The notes under the pieces were generated by a model. That model was not told the origin of the DNA. It did not search any database and was given only the letters and a program-made list of their open reading frames with translations. From contig JAEDHT010000014.1 of NCBI GenBank assembly GCA_016296885.1, positions 1-46,043 on the forward strand: a stretch of 46,043 nucleotides of DNA. The letters are read 5' to 3'. This DNA comes from Clostridiaceae bacterium (GTDB taxonomy: Bacteria > Bacillota > Clostridia > Oscillospirales > Acutalibacteraceae). The translations under genes and the position numbers were made by a program. Positions within the stretch are counted from its first letter, which is position 1, and each line of letters starts with the position of its first letter. Below, in pieces: positions 7,455 through 15,463 of this stretch.

Positions 7455-7994
7455 ATGCAATACGATGATAAAAACTTAGCATATGATCTATCTCTGTTTG
7501 AATCTTCGTCTAAGAGAAAAAACAGCAACTATAAAAAAGATCCGGCTAAAGAAAAACTTAATCAAGAAAAGAAAGCCGATGTAATCACCTTTGTTAACCT
7601 TGATAAAAAAGATAAAGCAAAGGTAGAAAAAAAGAAAAATCCGGCTCAAATATTAGGATATGCTACCTTGATTATGCTAACAGCAGGCCTTATCATAATG
7701 ATGCTTTGTGGACAAGCTGAGCTTACAGAGCTGAACCAAAAGATAAGCGAAGCAGAAACTGTATTAAATGAAAAAGAGAGCATATATATTCAAACCGAGA
7801 TGAAAGTAGAAGCAGAGCTCTCGCCTGAAACCGTGGAGTATTATGCTACCAATGTTTTGGGCATGGTGAAAACTGATAACTCCAAAAAAGAGTTTATCAG
7901 ATTATCTGAGGGAGATCAAGCAGAGATAGCCCAAAAGGAGACTGGTACATTTGGCCAGATTATTTCTGACAAATGGTCTAGCATTTGGGAATAA
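7455..7994 (+). CDS. ftsL: FtsL-like septum protein
   Basis: 179 residues from ATG 7455; AAAGGAAG at 7441-7448 is well spaced for this Met and overlaps the earlier ATG at 7449. A long Lys-rich cytoplasmic head (1-64), one membrane segment (about 65-85), a short coiled coil with heptads (about 88-118) and a C-terminal tail form the FtsL/DivIC pattern. Primary sequence is poorly conserved, so the call rests on topology and position between rsmH and the PBP gene. By family knowledge it links the FtsQ/FtsB complex to the septal synthase FtsW-PBP. Confidence 0.75.
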   Translation: MQYDDKNLAYDLSLFESSSKRKNSNYKKDPAKEKLNQEKKADVITFVNLDKKDKAKVEKKKNPAQILGYATLIMLTAGLIIMMLCGQAELTELNQKISEAETVLNEKESIYIQTEMKVEAELSPETVEYYATNVLGMVKTDNSKKEFIRLSEGDQAEIAQKETGTFGQIISDKWSSIWE

Positions 7995-8068
7995 TTTGGT
8001 TAGAATTTGAGTATAATTTTTTAGCATGATATTAAGCTGAAATGTAACATAATCATAAGGATAACGTA

Positions 8069-8089
8069 GGGTAGGGCAATGCCCTGCCC
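8069..8089 (+). promoter_or_regulatory. GC-rich hairpin in the ftsL-PBP gap
   Basis: GGGTAGGGC pairs with GCCCTGCCC (one T-G pair) around AAT. The following stretch is TTTCATATTTTT, so termination would be weak; it may attenuate or protect RNA ahead of the PBP gene, which starts 31 bp later. Confidence 0.5.
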
Positions 8090-8120
8090 TTTCATATTTT
8101 TACGGAAAGGGGTAATACTC

Positions 8121-10361
8121 TTGAGAAAAGCAGGAGCTAAGAGTACGGTCCAGATAAGAACAAGAGTTGTTGTAATAATATTATTAATATGTTTTATGGG
8201 TGCCATAGCAGATATGTTTTACAATCAGATTGTTAGGGGCGAGGAGTTATCAGTAGCCGCATTTAACCAACAGCTGAAAGATACCCCTATAAGAGCAAAA
8301 AGAGGAACGATATATGATGCCACAGGCAAGGTGCTTGCAAAGAGCGCCACTGTGTGGAAGCTTGCTATGGAGCCTAAGTATTTTGAAGATGATGAGCAGA
8401 GAGAGTATGTTGCAAAAGGCTTGTCAGAGCTGCTCGACACCGATTATGACAAGATTTATAAAAAAGCTCAGGCAAACACGTACTATGTGGATGTCGCAAA
8501 TAATATCGAAAACGAGCTCAAGGATAAAATATTGGAATTTAGGGCTGAAGTTACCGAAAAATACAGCGATCTTGCCAATGTGATCAGCTTGCAGGAGGAT
8601 TACAAGCGATATTATCCTTACAACAGCTTTGCATCATCTGTAATTGGCTTTACAGGCTCTGATGGTCAGGGCTTGGCAGGCTTGGAATATCAGTATGACA
8701 GCGTGCTGAGTGGCACAAACGGCAGAATTCTCACTGCACTGGATGGTGTGGGAAAAACCGAGATGCCCTATGAGTATGAATATAAGGTAGATGCCCAAAA
8801 CGGCAACAACCTTGTGCTTACGATAGATGAAACAGTACAGCGTATAATGGAAAAATATATTAAGCAAGGACTTGTGGACAACAAGGTGTATAACCGTGGA
8901 GCTGCCATAATGATGAATGTTAAAACAGGCGCTATAATCGGCATGGCGGTGGAAGAGGGCTTTGACCTCAACGATCCTTTTACAGTGGCAGATGAGCAAA
9001 AGCGAAAAGAGATAGACTCACTTCCGGAGGACAAACAAAGCGAAAAAGAAAGCGAGTATCTCTCACAGCAATGGAGAAACAAAGCGGTTTCTGATACATA
9101 TTATCCCGGTTCGGTATTTAAGATAATCACATCGGCAATGGCACTTGAAGAAGGTGCTATCACGCTTGATTCTACATTCTATTGCAGTGGTGCTTACTCT
9201 CCTTATGAAGGAGTATCTCCAATATCATGCCACTACACCGCAGGCCATGGCTCGCAGATATTTAAGCAGGCACTATGTAATTCGTGCAACCCTGCATTTA
9301 TGATGATAGGTCAGGCTGTTGGTGCTGAGAAGTTCTGGGAATATTATAAGGCATTTGGATATTCCGAAAAGACGGGTATAGACCTTCCCGGTGAATCTGA
9401 AGACGTGTTCTTTAGCAGTGATGGCACTATGGGTCCTGTTGACCTTGCTGTTTCGAGCTTCGGTCAAGGATTTTCTATCACACCAATACAGATGATAACA
9501 GCGATTTCTGCTGTAGTTAATGGCGGATATCTAATGAAGCCTTATCTGGTATCTCAGATTGTAGATGATGATGGTAATATAGTGTCTACAACCGAGCCTG
9601 AAATCAAAAGACAGGTAGTGTCAAGCGAGGTATCCAGAACCCTTTGTGAGATACTCGAAGAAAACGCCGTAAGCGGTGCCGCTAAAAACGGCTATGTAGC
9701 AGGTTATAGAGTTGGTGGTAAAACAGGTACTTCACAAAAGCTTAAAGACTTAAACGAAGACGGTGTTCAGGACTATATCGCTTCTTTCTGTGGATTTGCC
9801 CCTGCGGATGATCCCCAGTATGCATTGCTTGTTTATTACGATACGCCTACAGGCGATAGCTATTATGGTAGTACAGTATCTGCACCTGTATTTGCTAATA
9901 TTATGAAAGAGGTTCTGCCTTATCTTGAGCTTGAGGCTCAATATACAGAGGAAGAGCTGGCAAATATGAGCACGACAGCCGGTGCTTATACAGGTGTTTC
10001 TGTGGATGATGCTAAACAAACCGCCGAACAAGACGGATTTAATGTAATCGTTTATGGCAACGGCGACACAGTATTATCGCAGATTCCATCGGGCGGATCA
10101 GAAATGCCACAAGAGGGCACAGTGGTGCTGTTCACTGATGAAAAATCAGAGCAGGATGTGGTAACAGTGCCTGATCTCACAGGAATGACTATCTCAGAGG
10201 CGAACAGAAGTGCAGCTATGTTTAATCTCAATTTGAGCATATCAGGTTCGGCATCAAGTTCAAACTGTATATCTTATTCTCAGGATATCGAGGCAGGCAC
10301 ACAGGTTAAGCCCGGTACGGTTATTACTGTAAGCTTCTGCGAAACGGATATCGCTGACTAA
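8121..10361 (+). CDS. SpoVD/FtsI-type penicillin-binding transpeptidase with two PASTA domains
   Basis: 746 residues from TTG 8121, which has AAAGGGG 8 bp upstream; the in-frame ATG at 8079 lies inside a hairpin without a Shine-Dalgarno. One membrane anchor (about 10-32) is followed by a class B dimerisation domain and a transpeptidase domain with S331-x-x-K334 (PGSVFK), S388-C-N390 and K534-T-G-T. Two PASTA repeats end the protein (about 616-679 and 680-746). It cross-links peptidoglycan at the septum or in the spore cortex. PASTA-bearing class B PBPs in this locus are called SpoVD in Bacillus; no second PBP lies beside it, so it may be the division enzyme itself. Confidence 0.92.
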   Translation: MRKAGAKSTVQIRTRVVVIILLICFMGAIADMFYNQIVRGEELSVAAFNQQLKDTPIRAKRGTIYDATGKVLAKSATVWKLAMEPKYFEDDEQREYVAKGLSELLDTDYDKIYKKAQANTYYVDVANNIENELKDKILEFRAEVTEKYSDLANVISLQEDYKRYYPYNSFASSVIGFTGSDGQGLAGLEYQYDSVLSGTNGRILTALDGVGKTEMPYEYEYKVDAQNGNNLVLTIDETVQRIMEKYIKQGLVDNKVYNRGAAIMMNVKTGAIIGMAVEEGFDLNDPFTVADEQKRKEIDSLPEDKQSEKESEYLSQQWRNKAVSDTYYPGSVFKIITSAMALEEGAITLDSTFYCSGAYSPYEGVSPISCHYTAGHGSQIFKQALCNSCNPAFMMIGQAVGAEKFWEYYKAFGYSEKTGIDLPGESEDVFFSSDGTMGPVDLAVSSFGQGFSITPIQMITAISAVVNGGYLMKPYLVSQIVDDDGNIVSTTEPEIKRQVVSSEVSRTLCEILEENAVSGAAKNGYVAGYRVGGKTGTSQKLKDLNEDGVQDYIASFCGFAPADDPQYALLVYYDTPTGDSYYGSTVSAPVFANIMKEVLPYLELEAQYTEEELANMSTTAGAYTGVSVDDAKQTAEQDGFNVIVYGNGDTVLSQIPSGGSEMPQEGTVVLFTDEKSEQDVVTVPDLTGMTISEANRSAAMFNLNLSISGSASSSNCISYSQDIEAGTQVKPGTVITVSFCETDIAD

Positions 10362-10418
10362 TATATTTTCAATTATGTGCTTGGAACAATTATCACAGGC
10401 ATAATAATACAACCCTTC

Positions 10419-10441
10419 ATTTTTATATCAAATATAAAAAT
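10419..10441. other. Perfect A/T hairpin before mraY
   Basis: ATTTTTATAT and its exact inverse flank CAA. It lies about 40 bp before mraY. Pure A/T pairing makes function uncertain. Confidence 0.35.
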
Positions 10442-10479
10442 ATTTCAATGAAAATAACATATTGGAGGTTAAAAAAACC

Positions 10480-11505
10480 ATGCGAATGACAGAAATATTG
10501 ATGACATTTTTAACAGCAATTGTTGCAATGGGTGTAACAGCTGTAATCGGCATCTTCCTAGTGCCTTTTCTACATAAGATAAAGTATGGTCAAACTATAA
10601 AGGAGATTGGCCCCGCATGGCATAAAAACAAGCAGGGAACTCCCACAATGGGCGGTATAATGTTTATCATAGGAATGATTGTTGCGCTTATAGTTACATA
10701 CACATTTTATTTCGCAACAGGTCAGGGTAGTGTGATATTCCCTGATGCAAATTTCTGTGCAAAAATCGCCGGTGGCCTTGTTATGGCATTGCTCTTCGGT
10801 GCGATTGGATTTATAGATGATTATATAAAGGTAGTTAAAAAGCAGAATCTGGGACTTAAGGCAAAGCAGAAGCTTGCACTTCAATTTATAGTAGCAGCGC
10901 TCTACCTATTTTATATTCATCTCACCGGTGGAAAATCCACCACATATATTCCATTTATAGGCGATGTGAACCTTGGAATTATGTATTGGATACTTGCAGC
11001 TATTGTGATAGTGGGCATTGTAAATGCCGTTAACCTCACAGATGGTATTGATGGTCTTAATGGCTCTGTAACATTCTTTGTAGGCCTTATTATGTTACTT
11101 ATAAACTCTCATCTTCAAATCATTGGTATGCAGTTTTTCAGTGCAGCACTCAGCGGTGCTTGCTTGGGATATTTGATATGGAACTTTTATCCTGCAAAGG
11201 TGTTTATGGGCGATACAGGTTCGCTGTTCTTAGGCGGTGCAGTGTGTGCATTGCTCTTCGGATGTGATATGCCAATACTTGTGATACTTGTGGGCTTTAT
11301 CTATTTGTTTGAGATGTTCTCAGTTATGATTCAGGTGGTTTATTTTAAGTTGACACACGGTAAGCGCATATTTAAGATGACACCTGTTCATCACCACTTT
11401 GAGATGAGTGGCTGGAAAGAAACAAAAATCGTAACTGTTTTCAGTGTAATCACATTTCTTGGCGGAATAATAGCTTATTTGCTTGTGATTTTTGGAAGAC
11501 GCTGA
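10480..11505 (+). CDS. mraY: Phospho-N-acetylmuramoyl-pentapeptide transferase
   Basis: 341 residues from ATG 10480; GGAGG at 10464-10468 is about 11 bp upstream. A ten-helix membrane enzyme with the family's catalytic motifs: D113-D114 (FIDDYIK), D188 in NLTDGIDGLNG, D245 in FMGDTGS and the HHH at 304-306. It transfers phospho-MurNAc-pentapeptide from UDP to undecaprenyl phosphate, making lipid I. The next steps, MurG and FtsW, are encoded directly downstream. murE, murF and murD, usually close to mraY, are absent. Confidence 0.96.
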   Translation: MRMTEILMTFLTAIVAMGVTAVIGIFLVPFLHKIKYGQTIKEIGPAWHKNKQGTPTMGGIMFIIGMIVALIVTYTFYFATGQGSVIFPDANFCAKIAGGLVMALLFGAIGFIDDYIKVVKKQNLGLKAKQKLALQFIVAALYLFYIHLTGGKSTTYIPFIGDVNLGIMYWILAAIVIVGIVNAVNLTDGIDGLNGSVTFFVGLIMLLINSHLQIIGMQFFSAALSGACLGYLIWNFYPAKVFMGDTGSLFLGGAVCALLFGCDMPILVILVGFIYLFEMFSVMIQVVYFKLTHGKRIFKMTPVHHHFEMSGWKETKIVTVFSVITFLGGIIAYLLVIFGRR

Positions 11506-11551
11506 AAAATAACAATAAAAACATATACATAAATATAAGGAGGAAACAGCA

Positions 11552-12763
11552 ATGAGTCAGTCAGCTGTAAAAAATCGTGACAGAGTACAGCAAGTGCAAC
11601 AATCTAAGAAAAATGCACAGCGGTTGAATACAAAAAGAAAAAAACCAAAGTTCTTCGATGTTACGACCGGCTTTGATATGCCGTTTTTTATAACTGTTAT
11701 TTTGCTTGTTATAATAGGACTTATAATGATGTTTTCTGCCAGTTATCCGTCAGCATATTATTATCGTGGAAACAGCTATGCTTTCTTTTTGCCACAGCTG
11801 GGGTTTGCTGTGGTTGGCGTGATTGCAATGATAATTATATCCACTGTCGATTATCGTCAGCTTAGGCGTTGGGCATATGTTGCATATATTGTTTCCACAT
11901 TGCTTTTGGTGCTTGTTCTATTTATGCCGGCTATAAATGGTGTGCACCGTTGGATTTCTGTTGGTGTGCAGTTTCAGCCATCAGAAATAGCAAAGTTTGC
12001 TGTAATACTTGTGCTGGCGTGCTGGGCATCCACTCACCCTAACAAGATGGATACCCTTAAAACCGGATTAGTGCTACCTCTGATATTTGTTGCTATCACA
12101 GCCGTTTTGCTGGTGCTTGAGCCTCACTACTCATGCACAGTGATAATACTTCTCCTTGCACTTATAATGCTATTTTTATCAGGCACAAAGTTAGTTTATT
12201 TTATCCTTATGATTGGTGGTGGCGCAGGGTTAGCCTCTGTTTTGTATTTTTCGGGCGTGCTTTCCAGCTATCTTGATGATAAATTTGCCGGTTGGCGCCA
12301 TGCATTGGAATACGTAGATGACCACACTTTTACATGGCAAACGAGAAATTCTCTCTATGCTATCGGTTCAGGCGGTTTGCTTGGCCTTGGGCCTGGTCAG
12401 TCCCGACAGAAGCATCTTTTCCTCCCGGAGCCTCAAAACGACTTTATATTTGCTATTGTGGCAGAAGAATTGGGCTTTGTGGGTGCCACGTTGATATTGC
12501 TAATGTTCGCTTATCTTGTGTTTAGAGGTATCAGCATTTGCATGAAGGCTCCTGATACATTTGGAAAGTTGCTCGGCACAGGTCTCTGCGTGCAGATAGG
12601 TCTTCAGGTGGTGCTTAATATATTCGTTATTACTGACTTGTTGCCAAACACAGGTATCAGCCTTCCATTCTTTAGTTATGGTGGCACATCTATGCTTATT
12701 CTCTTGGCAGAGATGGGAGTTGTATTGTCGATAACCCGACAAGCCAGGGCAGAAAAATATTAA
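11552..12763 (+). CDS. ftsW: Lipid II polymerase FtsW (SEDS family)
   Basis: 403 residues. A basic cytoplasmic head (1-40) precedes about ten membrane helices. Conserved SEDS stretches are visible: GVHRWISVGVQFQPSEIAKF at 130-149 and PEPQNDFIFAIVAEELGF at 292-309, with D297 matching the catalytic Asp described in RodA. It polymerises lipid II at the septum with a class B PBP, encoded two genes upstream. AAGGAGG precedes the ATG. FtsW rather than RodA is preferred because of the mraY-ftsW-murG order. Confidence 0.93.
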   Translation: MSQSAVKNRDRVQQVQQSKKNAQRLNTKRKKPKFFDVTTGFDMPFFITVILLVIIGLIMMFSASYPSAYYYRGNSYAFFLPQLGFAVVGVIAMIIISTVDYRQLRRWAYVAYIVSTLLLVLVLFMPAINGVHRWISVGVQFQPSEIAKFAVILVLACWASTHPNKMDTLKTGLVLPLIFVAITAVLLVLEPHYSCTVIILLLALIMLFLSGTKLVYFILMIGGGAGLASVLYFSGVLSSYLDDKFAGWRHALEYVDDHTFTWQTRNSLYAIGSGGLLGLGPGQSRQKHLFLPEPQNDFIFAIVAEELGFVGATLILLMFAYLVFRGISICMKAPDTFGKLLGTGLCVQIGLQVVLNIFVITDLLPNTGISLPFFSYGGTSMLILLAEMGVVLSITRQARAEKY

Positions 12764-12784
12764 AAAAAACAGGGGTGCTTTTAG

Positions 12785-13906
12785 GTGAAAATGATTCTTG
12801 CAGGCGGAGGCACAGCCGGTCACATCAATCCGGCTCTGGCTATAGCCTCTTATGTGAAAAAGAAGCTTCCGGATACAGAGATTTTGTACATAGGTGCCAA
12901 GGGAGGAATGGAAGAAAACCTTGTGCCTAAGGCGGGATTTGAATTTAAATCTATAAAAATAAGTGGCTTTAAAAGAAAGATTTCTCCATCTGCCATAAAG
13001 CATAATATTATTACTCTCAAAAGGGTTGTTACAGCCCAATCTCAGGCAAAAAAGATAATTAAGGCTTTTTCGCCCGATATAGTGATAGGAACCGGCGGAT
13101 ATGTGAGTGGTCCTGTGCTGAGAGTGGCTGCAAAAATGAAGATTAAGACTGCCATTCACGAGCAAAATGCATTTCCGGGTGTAACAAATAAGCTCTTGTG
13201 CAAAGATGTGGATAAGGTAATGCTTGCTGTGGCTGATGCACAAAAGCATATTAAGGGCAGGGATGATTTTATCCTGACAGGCAATCCTGTAAGAGAAGAA
13301 ATTATAACCGCTGATAAAACCGCTGCACGCAAAAAGCTGGGTGTTGACGATAGACCGCTTATACTTTCATTTGGAGGCAGTTTGGGCGCTCGAAAGCTCA
13401 ATGAGGCAGTGGCAGAGCTGATATCACGCAGTGCAAAGGATGGTAAATATCAGCATATTCATGCCACAGGCAAAAGCGGACATAGTGATTTTGTTTCGTT
13501 GCTAGGGAGCAAGTGTGATTATGAAAAAAGCGCTAATCTCGATATCAGGGAGTATATCTATGATATGCCTGATTGTCTTGCGGCGGCTGACCTTGTTATT
13601 TCAAGAGCAGGCGCTATAAGTCTTAGTGAAATACAGGCACAGGGTAAGGCATCGGTGCTTATACCGTCACCATATGTAGCAGAAAATCATCAGTATCATA
13701 ACGCTATGGCGTTGGTAAATAAAAACGCCGCATCTGTAATAGAGGAAAAAGACCTCAGCGGAGATACTCTTATTTCTACTGTGGATAAAATGCTTGCTAA
13801 TAAAGAGACTATGGAAATGTATTCTAATAATGCACGCAAAACCGCCATAATAGATGCCAATGAGCGTATATATAAGGTGATAATGAGCCTTTTGGAAAGC
13901 AAGTAA
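12785..13906 (+). CDS. murG: UDP-GlcNAc:lipid I N-acetylglucosaminyltransferase
   Basis: 373 residues from GTG 12785, with AGGGG 9 bp upstream; an ATG two codons later is the alternative. The glycine-rich N-terminal loop LAGGGTAGHINPA, GTGGYVSGP in the N-domain and HEQNAFPGVTNK identify MurG, a GT28 enzyme of the GT-B fold. SFGGSLGARKLNE opens the UDP-GlcNAc-binding C-domain and PSPYVAENHQ follows. It adds GlcNAc to lipid I to give lipid II. It ends the cluster; a strong terminator follows. Confidence 0.96.
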   Translation: MKMILAGGGTAGHINPALAIASYVKKKLPDTEILYIGAKGGMEENLVPKAGFEFKSIKISGFKRKISPSAIKHNIITLKRVVTAQSQAKKIIKAFSPDIVIGTGGYVSGPVLRVAAKMKIKTAIHEQNAFPGVTNKLLCKDVDKVMLAVADAQKHIKGRDDFILTGNPVREEIITADKTAARKKLGVDDRPLILSFGGSLGARKLNEAVAELISRSAKDGKYQHIHATGKSGHSDFVSLLGSKCDYEKSANLDIREYIYDMPDCLAAADLVISRAGAISLSEIQAQGKASVLIPSPYVAENHQYHNAMALVNKNAASVIEEKDLSGDTLISTVDKMLANKETMEMYSNNARKTAIIDANERIYKVIMSLLESK

Positions 13907-13928
13907 GATAATAAAAAATTATAAAAAT

Positions 13929-13974
13929 AAACCGTTTGTTTTCGGGCAGATGCCTTAGAACAAACGGTTTTGTT
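13929..13974. terminator. Bidirectional terminator between murG and the dockerin gene
   Basis: AAACCGTTTGTT pairs with AACAAACGGTTT; inside, GGCA pairs with TGCC. T-rich DNA follows on the plus strand and A-rich DNA precedes it, so it can end both murG and the convergent minus-strand gene. Confidence 0.8.
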
Positions 13975-14000
13975 TTGTCAAAAATAATTAACAGAAATTA

Positions 14001-15284
14001 TTAGACTTTTAAATCAAGGGAGTCGATAAGCTTAGCAAGGAACTTCTGAATTGTTGTCACATCTTCCATTGTGATAACATCATCATGGTTGCAATCAGAA
14101 TTGATTTTTGACATTTCGCCATAATCATTGTGTGTGTTAAGCTCTGCGATAATCTTCTGGAGAGCGGTTACATCTTCCATATTTACAACGTCATCACAGT
14201 TTACATCACCATAGAGTGGCTTCTCTGGGATATCGTCTGTGTTTGTATCGTCTGTGTTTGTATCGTCAGTGTTTGTATCGTCAGTGTTTGTATCGTCTGT
14301 GTTTGTGTCGTCTGTGTTTGTATCGTCAGTGTTTGTATCGTCAGTGTTTGTGTCGTCAGTGTTTGTGTCGTCAGTGTTTGTGTCGTCAGTGTTTGTGTCG
14401 TCAGAATTGGTATCATCAGAGTTGATATCGTCTGTATTTGTATCGTCACTATTTGTGTCGTCTGTGTTTGTATCATCACTGCTTGTATCAGTATCCGGCA
14501 CGTATTCTTCTGTAGCTTCACCAAGGTTAATTATAATTTCAAGGTTCTCGATACCATTATAAACTGATTCTACGCTACCGTAGTTTGTCTCAACCTCAGG
14601 GTTTGTGCCGTAGGCAAAGCCTGTATAGCCATAGTAACCGTTGTATGAGAGGAAAACCATATATGAATAATCTTTACCCTCTACAAACTCAGTGTCGGAG
14701 CTTTCAATGTATTCGCCATCGGTGTCTTTTTCCAAAAGCATTGCCTCTATAATATCAAATACATCGTCAGTGCCGTTTCCGAGGAAGAACATATCTTCCA
14801 AGGTTGTTGGTTTTCCAATTGCAGGTACCGGAACATTTTCTGCTACTATAGTTTCGAGTGCCTGACCATCGTATTCTACAGCAACATAAGCTGATGTAGA
14901 ATTTTCCGGAACGAAGTTAGCCAAATAACCATCTACAGTTACCTCTACTTCATCGGCAAAGAAAGAACCAAGTGTTTCAATCTTAAAAAGAAGACCATAA
15001 GAGAAATCGTAAGCGTGAATTGCGTCGGAACAACCATCCCACTCTATGGCATCCTCAGAATATCTCCATTCTACAGAGCCTTCAACAACATAGCAACGTG
15101 GATCGTCGATTTCTAAGCTAGGTATGTTTAGTGGCATTCCTACCTCAGGGATATATGAGCCGGTAATCGAGAGACTGCTGATCACATCGTCCTCATATTG
15201 TGCGCTTGCAGGCATGATAGCCATTGCGCTGATTAATAATGTAGCCATAATAAGGCTAAGTGCTGATTTTAATAACTTTCGCAT
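14001..15284 (-). CDS. Secreted protein with Asp/Thr-repeat linker and C-terminal type I dockerin
   Basis: 427 residues. A signal peptide (MRKLLKSALSLIMATLL..., cleavage near ASA at 26-28) leads to an N-terminal region of about 225 residues that I do not recognise (several aromatic patches such as YGYTGFAYG). A TDDTN/SDDTN linker covers about 256-350. The C-terminus (about 355-427) is a dockerin: two Ca2+ loops, DVNCDDVVNMED and DCNHDDVITMED, each with a helix ending LQKIIAEL / IQKFLAKL. Dockerins bind cohesins on scaffold proteins at the cell surface. A GAAAGGAATG site precedes the ATG. The N-terminal part could be a substrate-binding or adhesion module; no catalytic motif is evident. Confidence 0.85.
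   Translation of the reverse strand: MRKLLKSALSLIMATLLISAMAIMPASAQYEDDVISSLSITGSYIPEVGMPLNIPSLEIDDPRCYVVEGSVEWRYSEDAIEWDGCSDAIHAYDFSYGLLFKIETLGSFFADEVEVTVDGYLANFVPENSTSAYVAVEYDGQALETIVAENVPVPAIGKPTTLEDMFFLGNGTDDVFDIIEAMLLEKDTDGEYIESSDTEFVEGKDYSYMVFLSYNGYYGYTGFAYGTNPEVETNYGSVESVYNGIENLEIIINLGEATEEYVPDTDTSSDDTNTDDTNSDDTNTDDINSDDTNSDDTNTDDTNTDDTNTDDTNTDDTNTDDTNTDDTNTDDTNTDDTNTDDTNTDDTNTDDIPEKPLYGDVNCDDVVNMEDVTALQKIIAELNTHNDYGEMSKINSDCNHDDVITMEDVTTIQKFLAKLIDSLDLKV
14228..14490 (-). repeat. 15-bp tandem repeats coding the TDDTN linker
   Basis: On the plus strand a unit like GTGTTTGTATCGTCA recurs every 15 bp, coding five-residue TDDTN/SDDTN units on the minus strand. The opposite frames give only shadow ORFs. 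Confidence 0.85.
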
Positions 15285-15317
15285 TTTTTACATTCCTTTC
15301 ATCAAAAGATTATTCCA

Positions 15318-15346
15318 ATTATAGCACTTAAAACATTCTATGTCAA
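15318..15346 (-). promoter_or_regulatory. Consensus promoter of the dockerin gene
   Basis: TTGACA, exactly 17 bp, TATAAT on the minus strand: a full match to the sigma-A consensus, about 35 bp before the ATG at 15284. Confidence 0.9.
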
Positions 15347-15391
15347 ATATTAGACGGTAAAAGAACGTGAAGGTGGTATTACTTTGGTTGC

Positions 15392-15420
15392 TTGACAATA
15401 AATATAGGTTAGAATATAAT
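15392..15420 (+). promoter_or_regulatory. Consensus promoter of the feoA-feoB gene
   Basis: TTGACA, exactly 17 bp, TATAAT. It stands back to back with the equally perfect minus-strand promoter at 15318-15346. I see no convincing Fur box overlapping it. Confidence 0.9.
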
Positions 15421-15463
15421 TATTCATTGATTATGTGAGTATATTTTTGAGAGGAAAATAGAC

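Noticed and set aside
14228..14490. CRISPR array from regularly spaced repeats
   Set aside because: Repeats are contiguous 15-bp coding units without spacers; the same holds for 40634-41525, 42436-42722 and 1-360.
14130..14567. Plus-strand Cys/Val-rich ORFs opposite the TDDTN linker
   Set aside because: Frames generated by the 15-bp repeats; no Shine-Dalgarno or promoter on that strand.
15398..15463. Fur box in front of feoA-feoB
   Set aside because: An AT-rich stretch after the -10 box resembles the consensus only in its A/T content; the match breaks off halfway.
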